DNA of 64,000 nucleotides from Flammula alnicola (Eukaryota > Basidiomycota > Agaricomycetes > Agaricales > Strophariaceae), in assembly GCA_015499995.1 (NCBI GenBank), contig JADNRV010000018.1:426115-490114 (forward strand). The letters run 5' to 3'. The position numbers and the translations under genes were made by a program. The notes beneath the pieces are model-generated. The model did not search any database. It was not told the origin of the DNA and saw only the letters and a list, made by a program, of their open reading frames with translations. Shown one piece after another: positions 1 through 12,116 of this stretch (the first letter of the stretch is position 1; the number at the start of each line of letters is the position of its first letter).

Positions 1-664
1 GAGAAAAGGAAGAAGGCAGAGACGAGAGTGAAGGTGTCAACGTGGTGCGAGAGGATCGCGGCACCAATACTAAAGAAAAGAGTAAGTGTTCAGATTATGG
101 TTCTTTTGCCTTGAGAATGTGGCACTTACAGCATCTGGATGAGACCAAGGGCGCCTAGACCGAACCCTTTGCCAAGGACGGGGAAATAGCGATCGAAAAA
201 CCTGGCAGGGAAACCAAACTCGGAGGCAATGAGAATGACAGTTTGGAAGATTATGAACAGTCTGTTCAAGACTGCCCAGAACGCTCCAGCAGGCTGGTTC
301 GGTACGGTGCTTCCCCTACAGAGCAACAAAAATAAAAATGAGATCCTCGGGTTTATGCCAACACCAAGGAAGACGCACATGATATAATCCATATTCACCA
401 CCTGTCCCGTCGTCGCGTTCGCTGCAGTGCCATTCACCTGTTTACCGGCTGCCATGAAGTGATTGACGGCTTTGATGTCATTGGCGAGGGTAACAATATT
501 GCTAGCAAACACGAGCAGAAGAGCGACGATACTGAGGATGCGGATGCCGCTGAGGCCGATGAAAGTGTCTGCGAAGAGAAAAGTAGCAAATAATCCATCA
601 AACGTGAGCTTTGCGGGGCATGCGGAGAAGGCAGGAAAGGCGCACAAGCACGAGGAGGAAGCAT
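1..664 (-). CDS. Four-TM fungal membrane protein, left copy, 3' end cut by window
   Basis: This is the left copy of the gene at 40,195-41,192, with no difference visible in the part present. Exons mirrored from the right copy are 646-664 (19 nt, MLPPRA plus one base), 379-568, 130-315 and 1-69, the last running off the edge. The four predicted TM helices all fall in the visible part except the end of the fourth. The protein resembles small basidiomycete membrane proteins of the DUF7598 type; this family assignment is from memory of the pattern and is tentative. Function is unknown. Whether this copy has an intact 3' end cannot be seen. Confidence 0.75.
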
Positions 665-1609
665 TGTGCAAGGAAGGGATATTGGTCTTTATTATTGTAT
701 TATCTGGTGTCTGGTGTGGCCCCGTAAATCAAGAAATCCAGTCGAATGATATCCCGTCGAGATTCGTAATTCAAGTCGTTATCGTTGTGGATGCAGTAGA
801 AGCTGTAATGTGGCTCAAGGTCGCTGTCAAAGCGCAGTAAAAGGCCTCTTCAAATTCTCTTTGGTTGTATGGAGAATTGAGGGCTGCACCAGGCGGAAAG
901 GAACGTGAAGGTTGAAGAGAAGAGAGAGAAAGAAAAAAGCAGCCCGATTCTAGCTTATGTTGGTGATCGCTGTCGGGGAGGGTGGGGAAAAACATGTCGC
1001 ATGTTCATTGTGTTTATATACATCTCGGGTCAATGTGCACGTTCCATGCCGAGAAGATTTTCGCTGTTGACGAAGGGCCTGGAGGACAAGGAACTCATTG
1101 TTCCACCTCATTGTCTGCATCTGTCAAGCAACGCGAACAGTCACGGTCACGGTCACGTCATGCGACAGAGTACAAAGGCGCAAAGCTGGTGGGCATGGCG
1201 ACGATTGCCAAGAGTCTCAGATTTCCGGAAAGTAGGCTGTCGACACGGTTCTGCAGCTGTCGTTGAAAGAAAAATTATGTGTGGTCATGAAGGATGTACA
1301 CGGTTCAGCAAAAGTTACTCGTAAGTCTCGCTTTGGACTCATGATGTACTAGTTATCTGATTCCGACTGATTTCACAGGCTGTGTTACTATAAGCTCAGG
1401 CTACTAATCGTCGACTGCAGTGCGATTATATTTTAATTTCGCACTACATATCGCAGGATATCGGGGCATCACTTAATCGTTCTAAGGATATGGCCCACGT
1501 TTCTCTGGTGAGCAATGTTGAGCAGCTGGATGTGCTTTATTATTGACACCCCTTACATAGATTGTGCATTGGGGTTGAGGCCGAGGGACGCAGTCCAAAT
1601 GCAGTGAGA

Positions 1610-1631
1610 GACCGTAGTGTGAACTACGGTC
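1610..1631. repeat. Short stem-loop upstream of NACHT gene
   Basis: Eight-base arms GACCGTAG and CTACGGTC flank a six-base loop. The element lies about 500 bp upstream of the NACHT start codon and is present in both arms of the large inverted repeat. No function is shown. Confidence 0.5.
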
Positions 1632-1844
1632 AACACTGGGTGAGTGGACTAACGAGCCGAGATGCATATGGAAAGGACCAACGCGATTGGAGACCCTTAC
1701 ATCAGAAAAGCGCTGAGAAATCTGGGACGCAGTCACTAAAGTCTCCATGCTCTAATAACTCACTTTTGGACCAAGAATAGCGCGACAGGACGTTGATCGA
1801 TATACATAGTCGGCTTGGTTGTGGCACGGCCGTACCATCGATAT

Positions 1845-1862
1845 ATATCCTGCGCAGGATAT
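1845..1862. promoter_or_regulatory. Perfect 18-bp palindrome upstream of NACHT gene
   Basis: The sequence ATATCCTGCGCAGGATAT equals its own reverse complement. It lies 269 bp upstream of the NACHT start codon and is repeated at 38,997-39,014 before the right copy. A dimeric transcription-factor site is possible, but that is inference only. Confidence 0.4.
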
Positions 1863-2130
1863 TTAGTTCCTCTTCCCAATTCAAGTATTCATGATTGATT
1901 GAACTGTGAAGGTTTGGCACAGCTTCAACGAGACAACAGCCATCCGAGCCATACTAAGTATATTATAATTTATGACTCCTCTTTTTTGGCTTCTCACGGA
2001 CTGTGACGGACAAATGTCGGGCTACAGCCGACTCTCAGGTTCGAAGCTTACTCTTTGTCCCTTCCCATCTTCAGCGTGTCATTCTAGATCCAGAACGTGT
2101 GCCACCAAAGAATCACCTAACCGATTGCGG

Positions 2131-4814
2131 ATGTTCTCCCGGAGTAATAATATCGTCTTTTCTGGAGGAACATTCACTCAGATTGAACAGAATGGCGCTG
2201 CAGGTGCGTACTAAACAGAGATTTGCGACAACATTGGAAACAATGTAATCTCTTTCGCGTTGCAAACAGGATTCGATCGCCTTCAGAAAGCAGCATCACC
2301 TGGGGCATTTCATAACTCTGGAGAGCGCTTCGATTCCCCCAGATGTCATCCAAAAACACGTCTTGCCGTCTTGGAGAAGATTATGAGATGGATCCTTGGA
2401 AGCGAGGACCGCAATGCCCTGATTATGTGGCTGCATGGCGCAGCGGGGGCCGGGAAGTCTGCGATTGCGCAAACTATCGCCGAGCGCTGTTACGAGGCAA
2501 AGCTCCTCATCGCTACCTTCTTTTTCGCCAGGTCGGACCCTAGCCGTAATCGCGCACGCTCCCTTTTCCCAACCATTGCCTATCAAATTGCCTGTACCAT
2601 ACCTGAAGCCCGAGTACAGCTTGAAAACATCATCAACCGCGATCCCCTCATCTTTACTCGCTCCCTTGAAGCACAAATGAACTCTTTGATCGTCGAACCC
2701 CTCCAAGAGCTGTCTATATCAGGATACTTCAGCGATCCAACGCTGGCTCCGCGCCTCATTATCATCGACGGTATCGACGAATGTCAGGACTCCAGAATGC
2801 AGTGCAAAATCCTCGAAGTTATTTCAAACAGTTTCAGAAACCATCATCTACCCCTTATCTTCCTTATCGCCAGCCGGCCGGAGCAGGACATATCACTCAC
2901 CTTCAACTCCGGAAGTCTTTCTGGACTTCTCACCATCATCCCTTTGGACAATACATTTCTTCCTGATGACGACATTCGATTATTTCTTCGGGATTCCTTT
3001 GACAAGATCAAGAAAACCCATCCCAATAAGCCTTTCATCCCCCCTTCATGGCCTTCTTCCAGCACAATATACAGCTTAGTCGAAAAATCTTCGGGCCAGT
3101 TTATTTATTCTTCAGTCGTTATGAAATATGTATCTTCACTCCGCCATCGACCCACTGACCGCCTGGAAGTCATCCTCGGCTTACGTTCAGCTCCCTATGA
3201 TACCCCATTCGCGGAATTGGACGCATTGTACATGCATATTTTCTCGTCTCTGGAAGTCCTCGATCCCGCCTTGTTAGTCATTGGCTTAGTTCTTCTTGGA
3301 TATCATTCGGACATGCAGCGTATATCTAATGTTGAGGAATTTCTCTCCTTAAACCCCGGAGACGTTACTATGCTCTTAGGCGACCTGACGTCGCTGATTA
3401 CTTGGGTCGAGGATGAACACCAGACCATACGGCTTCTTCACGCCTCGTTGGGAGATTTTCTGCTCGATAAATCTCGATCAAAACAATTTTATATTGATCC
3501 CCGGTCATTACACGCAAGATTTGCATGCCATTGTATTCAGATGCTTCCTGGTGGGACATTACTTTCTAATGTGGATTTTCCGTGCTGATTCTCACTGGCA
3601 GGAAAGTCATTGCAATGGTATACATACCGTGGTATATTGCATCACTTATCGCTCAGTCTTCCTACTACCGAACTAAGAGATGCCATCATTTCATTGTCTC
3701 CTACATACCTGCTAGAGGTCGTCCGGGTCGACGCCACTAACGATGAAGACCGACACTCACGATATCCGAACAACATCTATGATTTTGTCCACTCCTGGCT
3801 GCCTCAATTTGTGAAACACATAACAGTGCTGGTAAGTACTAGTATACCTGTTTCTTATCTTTTACAACAGTTTCCAATGCGTTATCGCAGGGATATGAAG
3901 ACGGCAGCCAGCTATATGCTCCTCAAATTGCGGCGTACGACCAATTCATGAAGACAGAGCTCGAAGAATATGACGTGAATACACCACATCTCAATGTCCT
4001 TCTTGCCCTCTTATGCACAAGTCCTTCATCAAAAAGACAGCCAGACATCTTCGCTACTACAATCTATCTACTTCGATGGGATAGGGCGGCAATGCACTTC
4101 GACTTCGATGGTTTACATTTCATCGATCTTTCTCTGGGATACTCCAAAGATGCATCTTTACATTTCTTTCGCGATTTCCTGCAGCATACGGCGAGATCTG
4201 GAATATATGCAATGGATGCTGAGAAATTCTCTCGTGCCGCATTACACTGTGTCAGGTATCTGTGCGACCATCTATGCCAGAACCTACCTCCACGGTATAC
4301 TGGCCATGATCTCGAGATATGTCGTAATGCCCCTTGGCGATGGCGGAAGTTGATATCGACGAACCGCCTTTTCCGGAAGAGAAAACGCATGGCCTCGAAT
4401 CAAATACCATTGCGCTGGGATGAAATCAAGAAGGAGTATCAAGGAGTGTCCGTTGTACACCCTTTTCCAAATTTCCACGTAGAATGGAGAGAAGAAGAAA
4501 CACGCTTGGAAGCGTATCGCACTGTCTTGGAACATCTACCCGATCTCTTGGACCGAGCGTCAGAGTACGTATTCGACGAATTGGCCGAATTCATCCGCAA
4601 GAGGTCATTCTCCGACGCGTCACTCAAATTTCCACGACGGACTAAATTGGCAAAGAAGGCCATCGAGAAATATCTTGCAAATGCAGGTCAAATCGACGTA
4701 CGTATCGAGAAAGCAGTACGGTCTTACAGCATTCTCAATGCAAAGGATAATACTCTCAGTCTCTCCGACCCCAACATGTTACATCTGTTCCCGGTGTCTG
4801 AGAGTGATACTTAG
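2131..4814 (+). CDS. NACHT-domain STAND NTPase (NLR-like), left copy
   Basis: Four exons (2,131-2,203; 2,270-3,550; 3,602-3,831; 3,891-4,814) join in frame to 835 aa. The start ATG opens the short leader with SGGTFTQI that is typical of agaricomycete NACHT proteins. Walker A is GAAGAGKSAIAQT, about 70 residues in. Walker B is LIIIDGIDEC, about 100 residues later. STAND NTPases of this kind are nucleotide-switch signal proteins; in fungi some control self/non-self recognition and cell death. No ankyrin, WD40 or TPR repeats are visible. The last ~380 residues form an unrecognised C-terminal region, the usual position of the sensor. The gene converges on an F-box gene 101 bp away. The right copy has the same NACHT core but differs by 27 of 288 residues in the last part of exon 4. 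Role in recognition is inference. Confidence 0.88.
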
Positions 4815-4915
4815 AGGATGAATAATAGGAATAGGATGCATATTTCATTTCAATGTCCTGCGTGCTATAACATATATGCGAAGTTTGACCAAGAGTGTTA
4901 AAATATACGTAGAGA

Positions 4916-6573
4916 TTATTTGTAGAGCAATGCGACATCCAATACAATTTGGTGAGAATCAACCCTACTAGAAAATACCACGCGTCCAGATCCTTCATCC
5001 ATAAGCGGACCGAAATTTGGGTATTGTGGACAAAAAGAGTAAATTTTAGTCAAGAATGTAGGTAAACGGTCTTCGTGACCCTCCTCCCCCGGCCATGAAT
5101 AGCGCATTAGGAAAGCCTCAGAAGCGCCGGTTGTCGACACGGCTTGACGGTACCCAAGGCATGGGGGTCGCCTCCTGTCGAAGGGGAACGGAATGTCCAT
5201 TAACTTCACAATCTGTGGTTGGCCCCCGGGTTTGCTGTCATCGTCTATGACAATACCATGGAGTGCATTGCCAGCAACACACACAAATCGAGTTGTGTGA
5301 CTGTCGCAAGAGATGAAGGGTTTGGATATGAGCTCGTGACCGATATCTTCCAGCTCGACTTCCCATAACGGCATTGTTGGTGTGCTAAAAAGGTCATCCC
5401 CAGTTATCCTTTCTTCGATGGCGGAATAGTCGTAGATGAAGATGTCGTATAGGTCGACAATGAACAACCTATTGTTTGGAAGAAGATAAATGGAGCGCTG
5501 TAAAAACCATTAAACACAAATGGCAGAACTCAGACAGATGTGAATATACGCACGGATCCATTAGGTTGAGAAAGAATACGCTTGGGATACTTTGACGAAG
5601 TACCATTTGCGCGTGCCCAGTCCACGACGATGGAATATTCTTTGTTATCCTCGCTACAAAAAACTGTAAAAGCAACATGGGACCCAAGGAGGGACAAAGA
5701 ATATAGGTCGCTGACAAAGGGGTGATGAGGGAAGGACGCTAGATATTTCGCACTCAACCCAGCACCGTGTTGCTTATCATCAAGCACCAGCGCGATACGC
5801 CAGATTTTAATCATGCGGACTGGTTCCAGGGGGGGATCATTGTTGACGTCGCCCCAGTCGTCCAGAAACTTGTCTCCCATGAATGATAATGCAAGATTAA
5901 ATGTGAGGGTTGGAGAGGATTCATCGATGTCAACAGACATCAATGTCTGTAGCACCGACTCCTCATGACCAAATTTACTCGGGGTGAGAAGCGTTCCGAT
6001 ATTAGTCGAAGATTCTAGATCGTAATAGATTACCGACCCAGTAGATGTAGCGATCAGTAGCCATCGACCTCCCTTCACTAGGTGCTTCGTTTCAGCCTTC
6101 TCAGTCGGAATGCGGCGCTCGCGTGCAGGAACTCCGTCGTCGGTTATCCAACCGATCTCGGCGCTCTTCCAGCGTAAGAGCAAATACTCCAACTCGTGCG
6201 AGGCGTAGGTATCAATCGGACGCTCTAGTTGAATGGATTGGGCTGCGTCAGATGCTGTATATCGATAGAAGAGGTTCAACCAGAGAGCCCTGGTCCTTGA
6301 GACCTCAGACAGACGTTTGGATGTCTGATTTGATTTGTCAACGGCAGTTTGAGCATGAAATTGAAAGCGCACCTTGCGGATATGTAGGATGTCTTTCCAT
6401 TCCACTTCTTTCAAGATCTCAATAAGCAATTCCAGTGGTAATTCACTCAGGCTGCACAAAGATCGTTCACATCCAATCTGTAACAGGTCAGTCACCGTCA
6501 GTGCGGCATCACAGAAGGTGTGATATAAACGTACAATTTGAACTCCATTTGTGGTAAATGTAAAGTTGGGCAT
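4916..6573 (-). CDS. F-box protein, copy A (intact)
   Basis: Three exons (6,373-6,573; 5,554-6,324; 4,916-5,497) give 517 aa with no break. The F-box lies near residues 40-90 (SELPLELLIEILKEVEWKD followed by the helix with TSKRLSE). A downstream region with GGRWLLIATSTGSVIYYDLES and a second DYSAIEE strand pattern looks like beta-propeller blades. F-box proteins recruit substrates to SCF ubiquitin ligases through Skp1; the target here is unknown. The ATG at 6,573 is used because an upstream in-frame ATG, usable in copy C, runs into TGA here. The gene is tail-to-tail with the NACHT gene. Diverged copies lie at 34,250-35,923 (decayed) and 55,130-56,872. Confidence 0.85.
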
Positions 6574-7692
6574 TGCAGTCAAAAGAGCTCCTAGGAGGCG
6601 AAGTCCTTGAAGTAAATATTGGATGAGATGGTCTCAGTTGATGCTTTGAAGTAGTCTTATGGGCATTCCAGGTCCTTCCTAATCTGCGAGTTCGTGATAT
6701 CTAGATCAGAAGGGGGATATATTGAGATACCAGAGATACACAAGAGAGATTTTGGTCGTTGTGTTGGAGTTGAAGAAACCGTTGAATTTCAAATTCACTG
6801 AGTTGATTGAACCGTAACAGCTAAGCTTATTTCATGGGATCATGTGATCGACTGGTATTGTGTTTGCAAAAATGCATATAAAGAACGGTGGGTTTCCAAT
6901 TTTTCATCGAAAACGGCAGAATACCCTAGTACTTTACTTTCCCAAATTGCTTGCCACTTAATCAGTAAAAGTACACAGTCTTTCCGAGTGTCTTTCAGGT
7001 CTTTTGGTCCTCAAGCTGAAGACGACAAATGTATTTCCAATTCTTGGAAGTCGCAAAGTCGAGCATTTGCCTGCGAATCTCGAGGCAGCTCGAGGCGCTG
7101 GACATCAGTTTGAGCAATGAACCAATCAGTTATCTGGAGAGGGTCGTCGAGTTCGATCCGGGACCCGGGTTTCCCAAGTTGGATGATAGTGGGCGCAATA
7201 TTCCTTAGGTTCATTGTTACCAGTGTAACTGACAAATACCTTGTAGGAAGATCATGATGGAACCGTCACCAGCTATTTAGTCCACCTTGCAGGGCATGTT
7301 GAACGGCGTCCTATGGCTCAATGTATTCGCCCTAGCACTATCGAAGAATCACCCCTCATTGCAAGTACTCTCCTCTCGAGTAAGTAACAACCGCGTTTTC
7401 CAGATCTTCCAGTGACTCGTGGCCATTTTATCGTCACTTAAAGCTTAGGATAACAATTACATTCATCGAAAGTCGTCGCTATCGTATGCTCTACTAACAG
7501 TCAGGTAAACATGAAAACATTTCTATTTAAATTCACTATCTTTGTGTAATTCTTAACCGTCTACAGTCTACTTAATTCATTAGATTTCTAAGCGTTCGAA
7601 AGGCGGGTATATATGAAGAGATAGAAGAGCCATCTGGGTTACTGGGTATATAGTTGGAGGAATCCCTCGGGATGGAGATACTCGCAGGAGAG
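6574..7692. other. Intergenic; no supported gene
   Basis: The first ~220 bp are the 5' region of F-box copy A and are shared with copy C up to about 6,797. On the minus strand an open frame at 7,011-7,235 reads a leucine-rich stretch, but it has no start context and no recognised domain. It might be a fragment of an F-box/LRR-type gene. Nothing else is seen. Confidence 0.5.
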
Positions 7693-10171
7693 TCAAAATC
7701 TTCCTATGCTCAAGGAACGACCTCGAGCGCGAGTACAGCCTGGAGTCCCAGCGGTGCTGAAATATAAACCCGCAAAGAATTCGTCGAACTGAGGCGTCTT
7801 ATGATATATATCCTTACTCCCCATGATCTGAGAGACATTGTCGAGGAAGTTCACACTCGAGGAGCAGGCAGTAATGTGCCTCTCTAATAGAGTCTTGAGC
7901 GAATGCAAGCCTGCGAAAAACTCTGGAAAACAAGCTCGCATGCGGTGGTACGCCTCCTCGTTCGCCATGAACTGGAAGACGTAATGGAGGAAGTCGAAGG
8001 CTGGTGTTAGCTCCAATTTAGACAGCATTCCGGATCTGTGGAAATATTCCATGAAGTCAGAGTTCAATGTAGAGAGTTCTTGGAGCAGCGGCGAGTCGGG
8101 CTCAAATGTAGAAGCATGCGACATCACAACCTGGAACGCCATGGGTTTAATGATGCTCCAGAGCACGGAGTTGAAAAGATCGGCCTTGAGATATCCTTTG
8201 AACGTCAAGAGCAATTGGTGTTTGAAGTCTAGGAGCTGCGAGATCAATATGGAAATGCCTAGTCCAATACTAAGATCACTTACCATCTGGAGAGTGGTAT
8301 AATCGTGTCCTCGTGGAAGGATGATGACGCAGTGCTCCATCGATAGACACTCCTCGACAAGATCCAATGAATGCTCCTCTTTGTACCACATATCTTCAAT
8401 CCATAGTTTGCGATACGGATAATAATTCCACGCGACGATGAAGCAGAGGAGATTGACGCTGGAGGTTGCACTTCACTTGATGGTCAAGCAGAAAGGCACT
8501 GAATATATCTGCTAGGATGTCGTCACGGCGATGAGGGTGATTCCATTGCGGCTCAAACTTGATATTAGAGTTGATTTGCCCATCCTCTTGAGCTTCTTGA
8601 GCGTCAACAAGCTAGTCGATGGGTGGATATTTCGCACGAAATGGTTTAGCGCTTGAAGGCTTTCGGTTTTGTGAACGTAAGTCCTAGCCAACCACGCGAG
8701 ACCGCGAGGAATATCGCAGCTTTCGAGCTCCATGGTCCCGGAAGTTGCACCAGACGCAGTTTCTGCCACGCATTGTCGAAAGGAACCCAATCTGACCTGA
8801 GAGCAGCCTCTCCAGAAACGCCCGCTTCCTCTTGAGGAAAGTATCGCCTTTCAAAACTCGGAGAAATTTGACAACGGGAGGGCCAGCCAAAATGCGACAA
8901 AGGCGAAAAAACGGGCCTGAGGAGACTTGAATGGGCACTGAGACCGCGCAGTTTGTCGTTACTGATGAAGACACACTGCAATGCCGGCAACGTAATCGTG
9001 GCCAGCATAAGAAGAAAATCACACCAATGACAATGCAGTTGATCAAGGTGACCGCGGTGTTCAGGTTCCACAAAATTCAAGCATGCCCCAGAAAAAGAGT
9101 AGGAGGGAAGATTGAAGCAATATCGGAAGCGAGGAAATTATGAGAGGTACGCCCCAATAGTTCATCCCGTCATACCGCATCTGTCGTACGGCGAAGCCTT
9201 CCTTGGACCCCTTCTAGTATCCCGTTCGTATTCTCGAATCCACTGGAGGCATATCGTACCGATGAGCACAGTGCCCAAGGAAAGGGTGAGGCTGAGAAAC
9301 CAGACCGCGTTCATTCGTAATACCGATCCCGATGGCTGAAAAACGGACGACGACGGAGGGGAAGGAAATTGAATATCGACCATAGTAGTCCCATTCAAGT
9401 GTGCTTGATACAATGCGACCCACGTGGTGTATAGAGAAACGTAGATTTGGTTCTGGACGACTGAAGGGTTTGGTTGAAGCATCTGATATGAGACAACCAG
9501 GAAGGCGACAACCGTGGCGGCAAAAAGGCCAGCCTATATTGTCAAGCAGCTTTTAATAAGTTCGTTTCTTGCACAGGGAATATAGGAGGCTCACAAAGAT
9601 CATTAGCTTGTCTATCTCCTCCCTCCATGCGCTACACATCCCTTTATCGTGTTCCCTTGCAAGTGCATACGCAATTTCCCAGGCATCGTTCTCCGTTTCC
9701 TTCAGCAATTCCGTTTGCTCGTAGAAGGGGTCCCCGCTTTGCCAATGTTTGAGTTTTTCCTAAACAAAATAGAGTGAGATTACATGACATTCTGACGAAA
9801 AAAAATGTGCTGACTTTAACTCCACGGTTAGGTACATCGAATGTAACGAAACTGTCTTCTCCTAAGTCCGAATCGTCATTCGGGCTCGAACAGAGCGTTG
9901 AAGTTGGCAGCGATTTAGAGGACCGTGTTGACTTGTTCCGCTTAACGCGGGGCGCCTCGAGGAAAGCAGATGTAGGAGACTGGATTATGGTCGGACTGAC
10001 TTCCTGGGTCAATTCTGAAGACGGTCTTGGCTGCTAGTTTAGGATGCTGGTAAATATCAGAGTGCACGGTGAATAAATTTGAACAGATTGCCCTACCTCT
10101 TCGATTATTTCTACAGAGAGAAAAGACGGAGGTTTGGCGACGGACCGTTGTGGGAGACTTCCCATCTCCAT
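7693..10171 (-). pseudogene. DUF6535-type membrane protein, frame broken several times
   Basis: The 5' half is well resolved: exons 10,097-10,171 (MEMGSLPQ...), 9,815-10,033 and 9,595-9,759, then a fourth starting at 9,533. Exon 3 has the WQSGDPF...EIDKLMIF pattern, and exon 4 starts AGLFAATVVAFLVVSYQ, the first TM helix of agaricomycete DUF6535 proteins. TM stretches continue (VWFLSLTLSLGTVLIGTICL, then an LLQSSLLLFFWGMLEF helix). The frame is lost near 9,209, near 9,073 and again near 9,015, each explained by a missing base. Downstream segments with DLRGLAWLARTY-like and 232-residue C-terminal pieces (7,693-8,391) continue the homologous product. It is either a decayed gene or a real gene with sequencing indels; the same defect type in housekeeping genes nearby favours the second. 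Function unknown. Confidence 0.6.
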
Positions 10172-12116
10172 CTTGCAAAATGAGAACAGGGGGAAATGAG
10201 GGATAAAAGCCACGAGTTGCGGGGGGCTTTTATATGGATTCCATCCCCTCTCCAACCCCAGAATGCAGCGCATTTGCACATCAAGTGCGACAGGAAAAGA
10301 ACGGAAAGCACCGCCGCTCTGCACTTGACACAACTCAAACCCCCCGAAAAGTTTGTGGGCATACTCGTAGCGAAAGGGGTTATTAACGTATTAACGTCAT
10401 GGTCAATGAAAGGCGCGGGGCGGTAAACGCACAGGCGCCTGCGAGCCGCCCCATGAGCCTCTAGTGATCGCTAATCCTGCTGACGGGATGTATAATCAGT
10501 GCCCGCTGTCACGGTCAAGTGGTCGATGAGATACCCTTTCATCCGTTCGTGCAAGAACGCCACAACATGGTTTATTAATAATGTTTTCCCGCTACCCAAC
10601 TGCTGCGGGGCACATCTTCTTGGTCATGCACATGGGGGGGCAGATAGAGTTCAAGTGAATGATGTGTCAGATGTTGGTTGAAACCTTCTAGAAAGTGCAA
10701 TGGATGCCAGCCAGGAACCATTTGCCAGAAGAAAGTTAGGATATGATATGCATCGGGACACAGCCAAGAGCGAGAGCGGGTCACTTAGAATTCGGCAATT
10801 GAAGGTTTCTTCACGGTGTGATGAGAATAAGTATTAGTGACGCGGACGGTAGATCCAAGTTCGCGGCTCGTCAAATCTTTCGAGGTCCGACCGGCTTTAT
10901 CCGACTGTATATTTCCTACTGCATGATATTAGCATGCCTTCAAACAGATATAGCGATTCAATATCACATTTGCCAGCCCAAATTCACTCCATTTCCCATT
11001 CTATTTAGGACTGTAATCAAAAAACATAGCTCCGATATTCTACTGCGGTGATGAGATGACGGTAAGGTTAACGGCTCTCATCGCATCTTTTGTCACACCA
11101 GGACTTAAATACCTTCCAGTCAATTGATCGACTCAAGAGTGCATAAAAGAGATGGAGATCTTACACAGGCCAAAAAGTCTTCCGTCGTGTTCGTACGACT
11201 CGTTGCGCTTGCAAAGAATACTGAAGCCCTCTTAGTATCCCACCGATGAAGTACTTACTAGTCGTACATCAACCGAGGACCTTGATTGGATAGCCAACCT
11301 GAAATAAACCTGATAAATATCAGGACGGGTCCTACTTGAAGGCATCCAATCAGCTGCATCAGATTAGCCGTTGCTTATCGATCCGCGTATCACGCTACTA
11401 GCGAAGGTCAACAATCTGCATTGCCTCGTACAATGAACTGTCTTATCGATCTCTATTTGCATTTCAGAGAACATTGTACCGCTCCTAAGGCTTACTCATA
11501 CTATCTGATGCAGGCTCCTTATGGTATAGCGTAAAGAATTGCCGATGACCGTTGTACAGTAGACTGCTTTGAGCACATGCCGACTCGAACTGAGCCGAGG
11601 CTGTACTTGCGCTGACATTGGTTATTCCTTCTACACTGATTGACACGACGCATTTCCTCGTCGTTTCGGATGGTATGGTTTAAAGACTTTGGAAGGAACA
11701 GACTATTTTTCGCGACCATATGCACACGAAACATAAATAGGCGCCCGAGGCTTACGTAGTCAAAGGTTTGAGAGCAATATTTCGAGTGCCATTATCATTA
11801 TGTCGTAGGATGTGGTTGCCGAAGTGGAGGAGGCATGACATAAGAGAAGAATGAATGAATGAATGTGCCGAGTAAAGGATAAGTAGAGGGGAAAGAAACA
11901 ACAAGAAGCACATGTAGAGAACCCATGAATAAGAGGGGCATGAACAAGTCGTGAATGATAAATAAAACCAGAGAGAAAAGAACCGCATAACCACACAGAG
12001 AAGAGGAGAGAAGAGGAGAGAAAAAGGAAGAAACGGGAATTAAGTATATAAATGCATGGTGGGGAGAAGGAAAAAAGAAAAGAAATCCCGCTTAGATACT
12101 TCAAAACTCGGATCAA
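10172..12116. other. Intergenic, 1.9 kb, no gene recognised
   Basis: Frames on both strands are short and show no domain. A purine-rich, GAGA-type stretch (about 11,995-12,090) lies at the 3' end of the next gene. I find no tRNA B-box, transposase or RT motif. Confidence 0.5.

Larger units (their letters stand above)
665..2130. promoter_or_regulatory. Divergent intergenic region between membrane-protein gene and NACHT gene
   Basis: This is 1.47 kb between two gene starts that face away from each other, so it should hold both promoters. It is duplicated without visible change at 38,729-40,194. Open frames here (for example 905-1,324) have no recognisable domain and low-complexity or antisense-looking translations, so I call no gene. 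It contains a 22-bp stem-loop (1,610-1,631) and an 18-bp perfect palindrome (1,845-1,862). Confidence 0.55.
1..6705. repeat. Left arm of a 6.7-kb inverted repeat (extends past the window edge)
   Basis: This segment recurs in reverse orientation at about 34,234-40,859. Position x on the left matches 40,859 minus x on the right for the outer part, and 40,865 minus x after a 6-bp intron indel. The translations of all frames I compared are the same from base 1 to about 3,204. Inside that point the copies differ, and the differences increase towards the F-box gene. Homology fades just upstream of the F-box gene near 6,705. Base 1 still matches 40,858, so the true outer end lies outside the window. 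Confidence 0.95.

Noticed and set aside
905..1324. 139-codon frame upstream of the NACHT gene (and its mirror copy 39,535-39,954)
   Set aside because: No domain, no splice chain, odd composition; being present twice only reflects the duplication of the arms.
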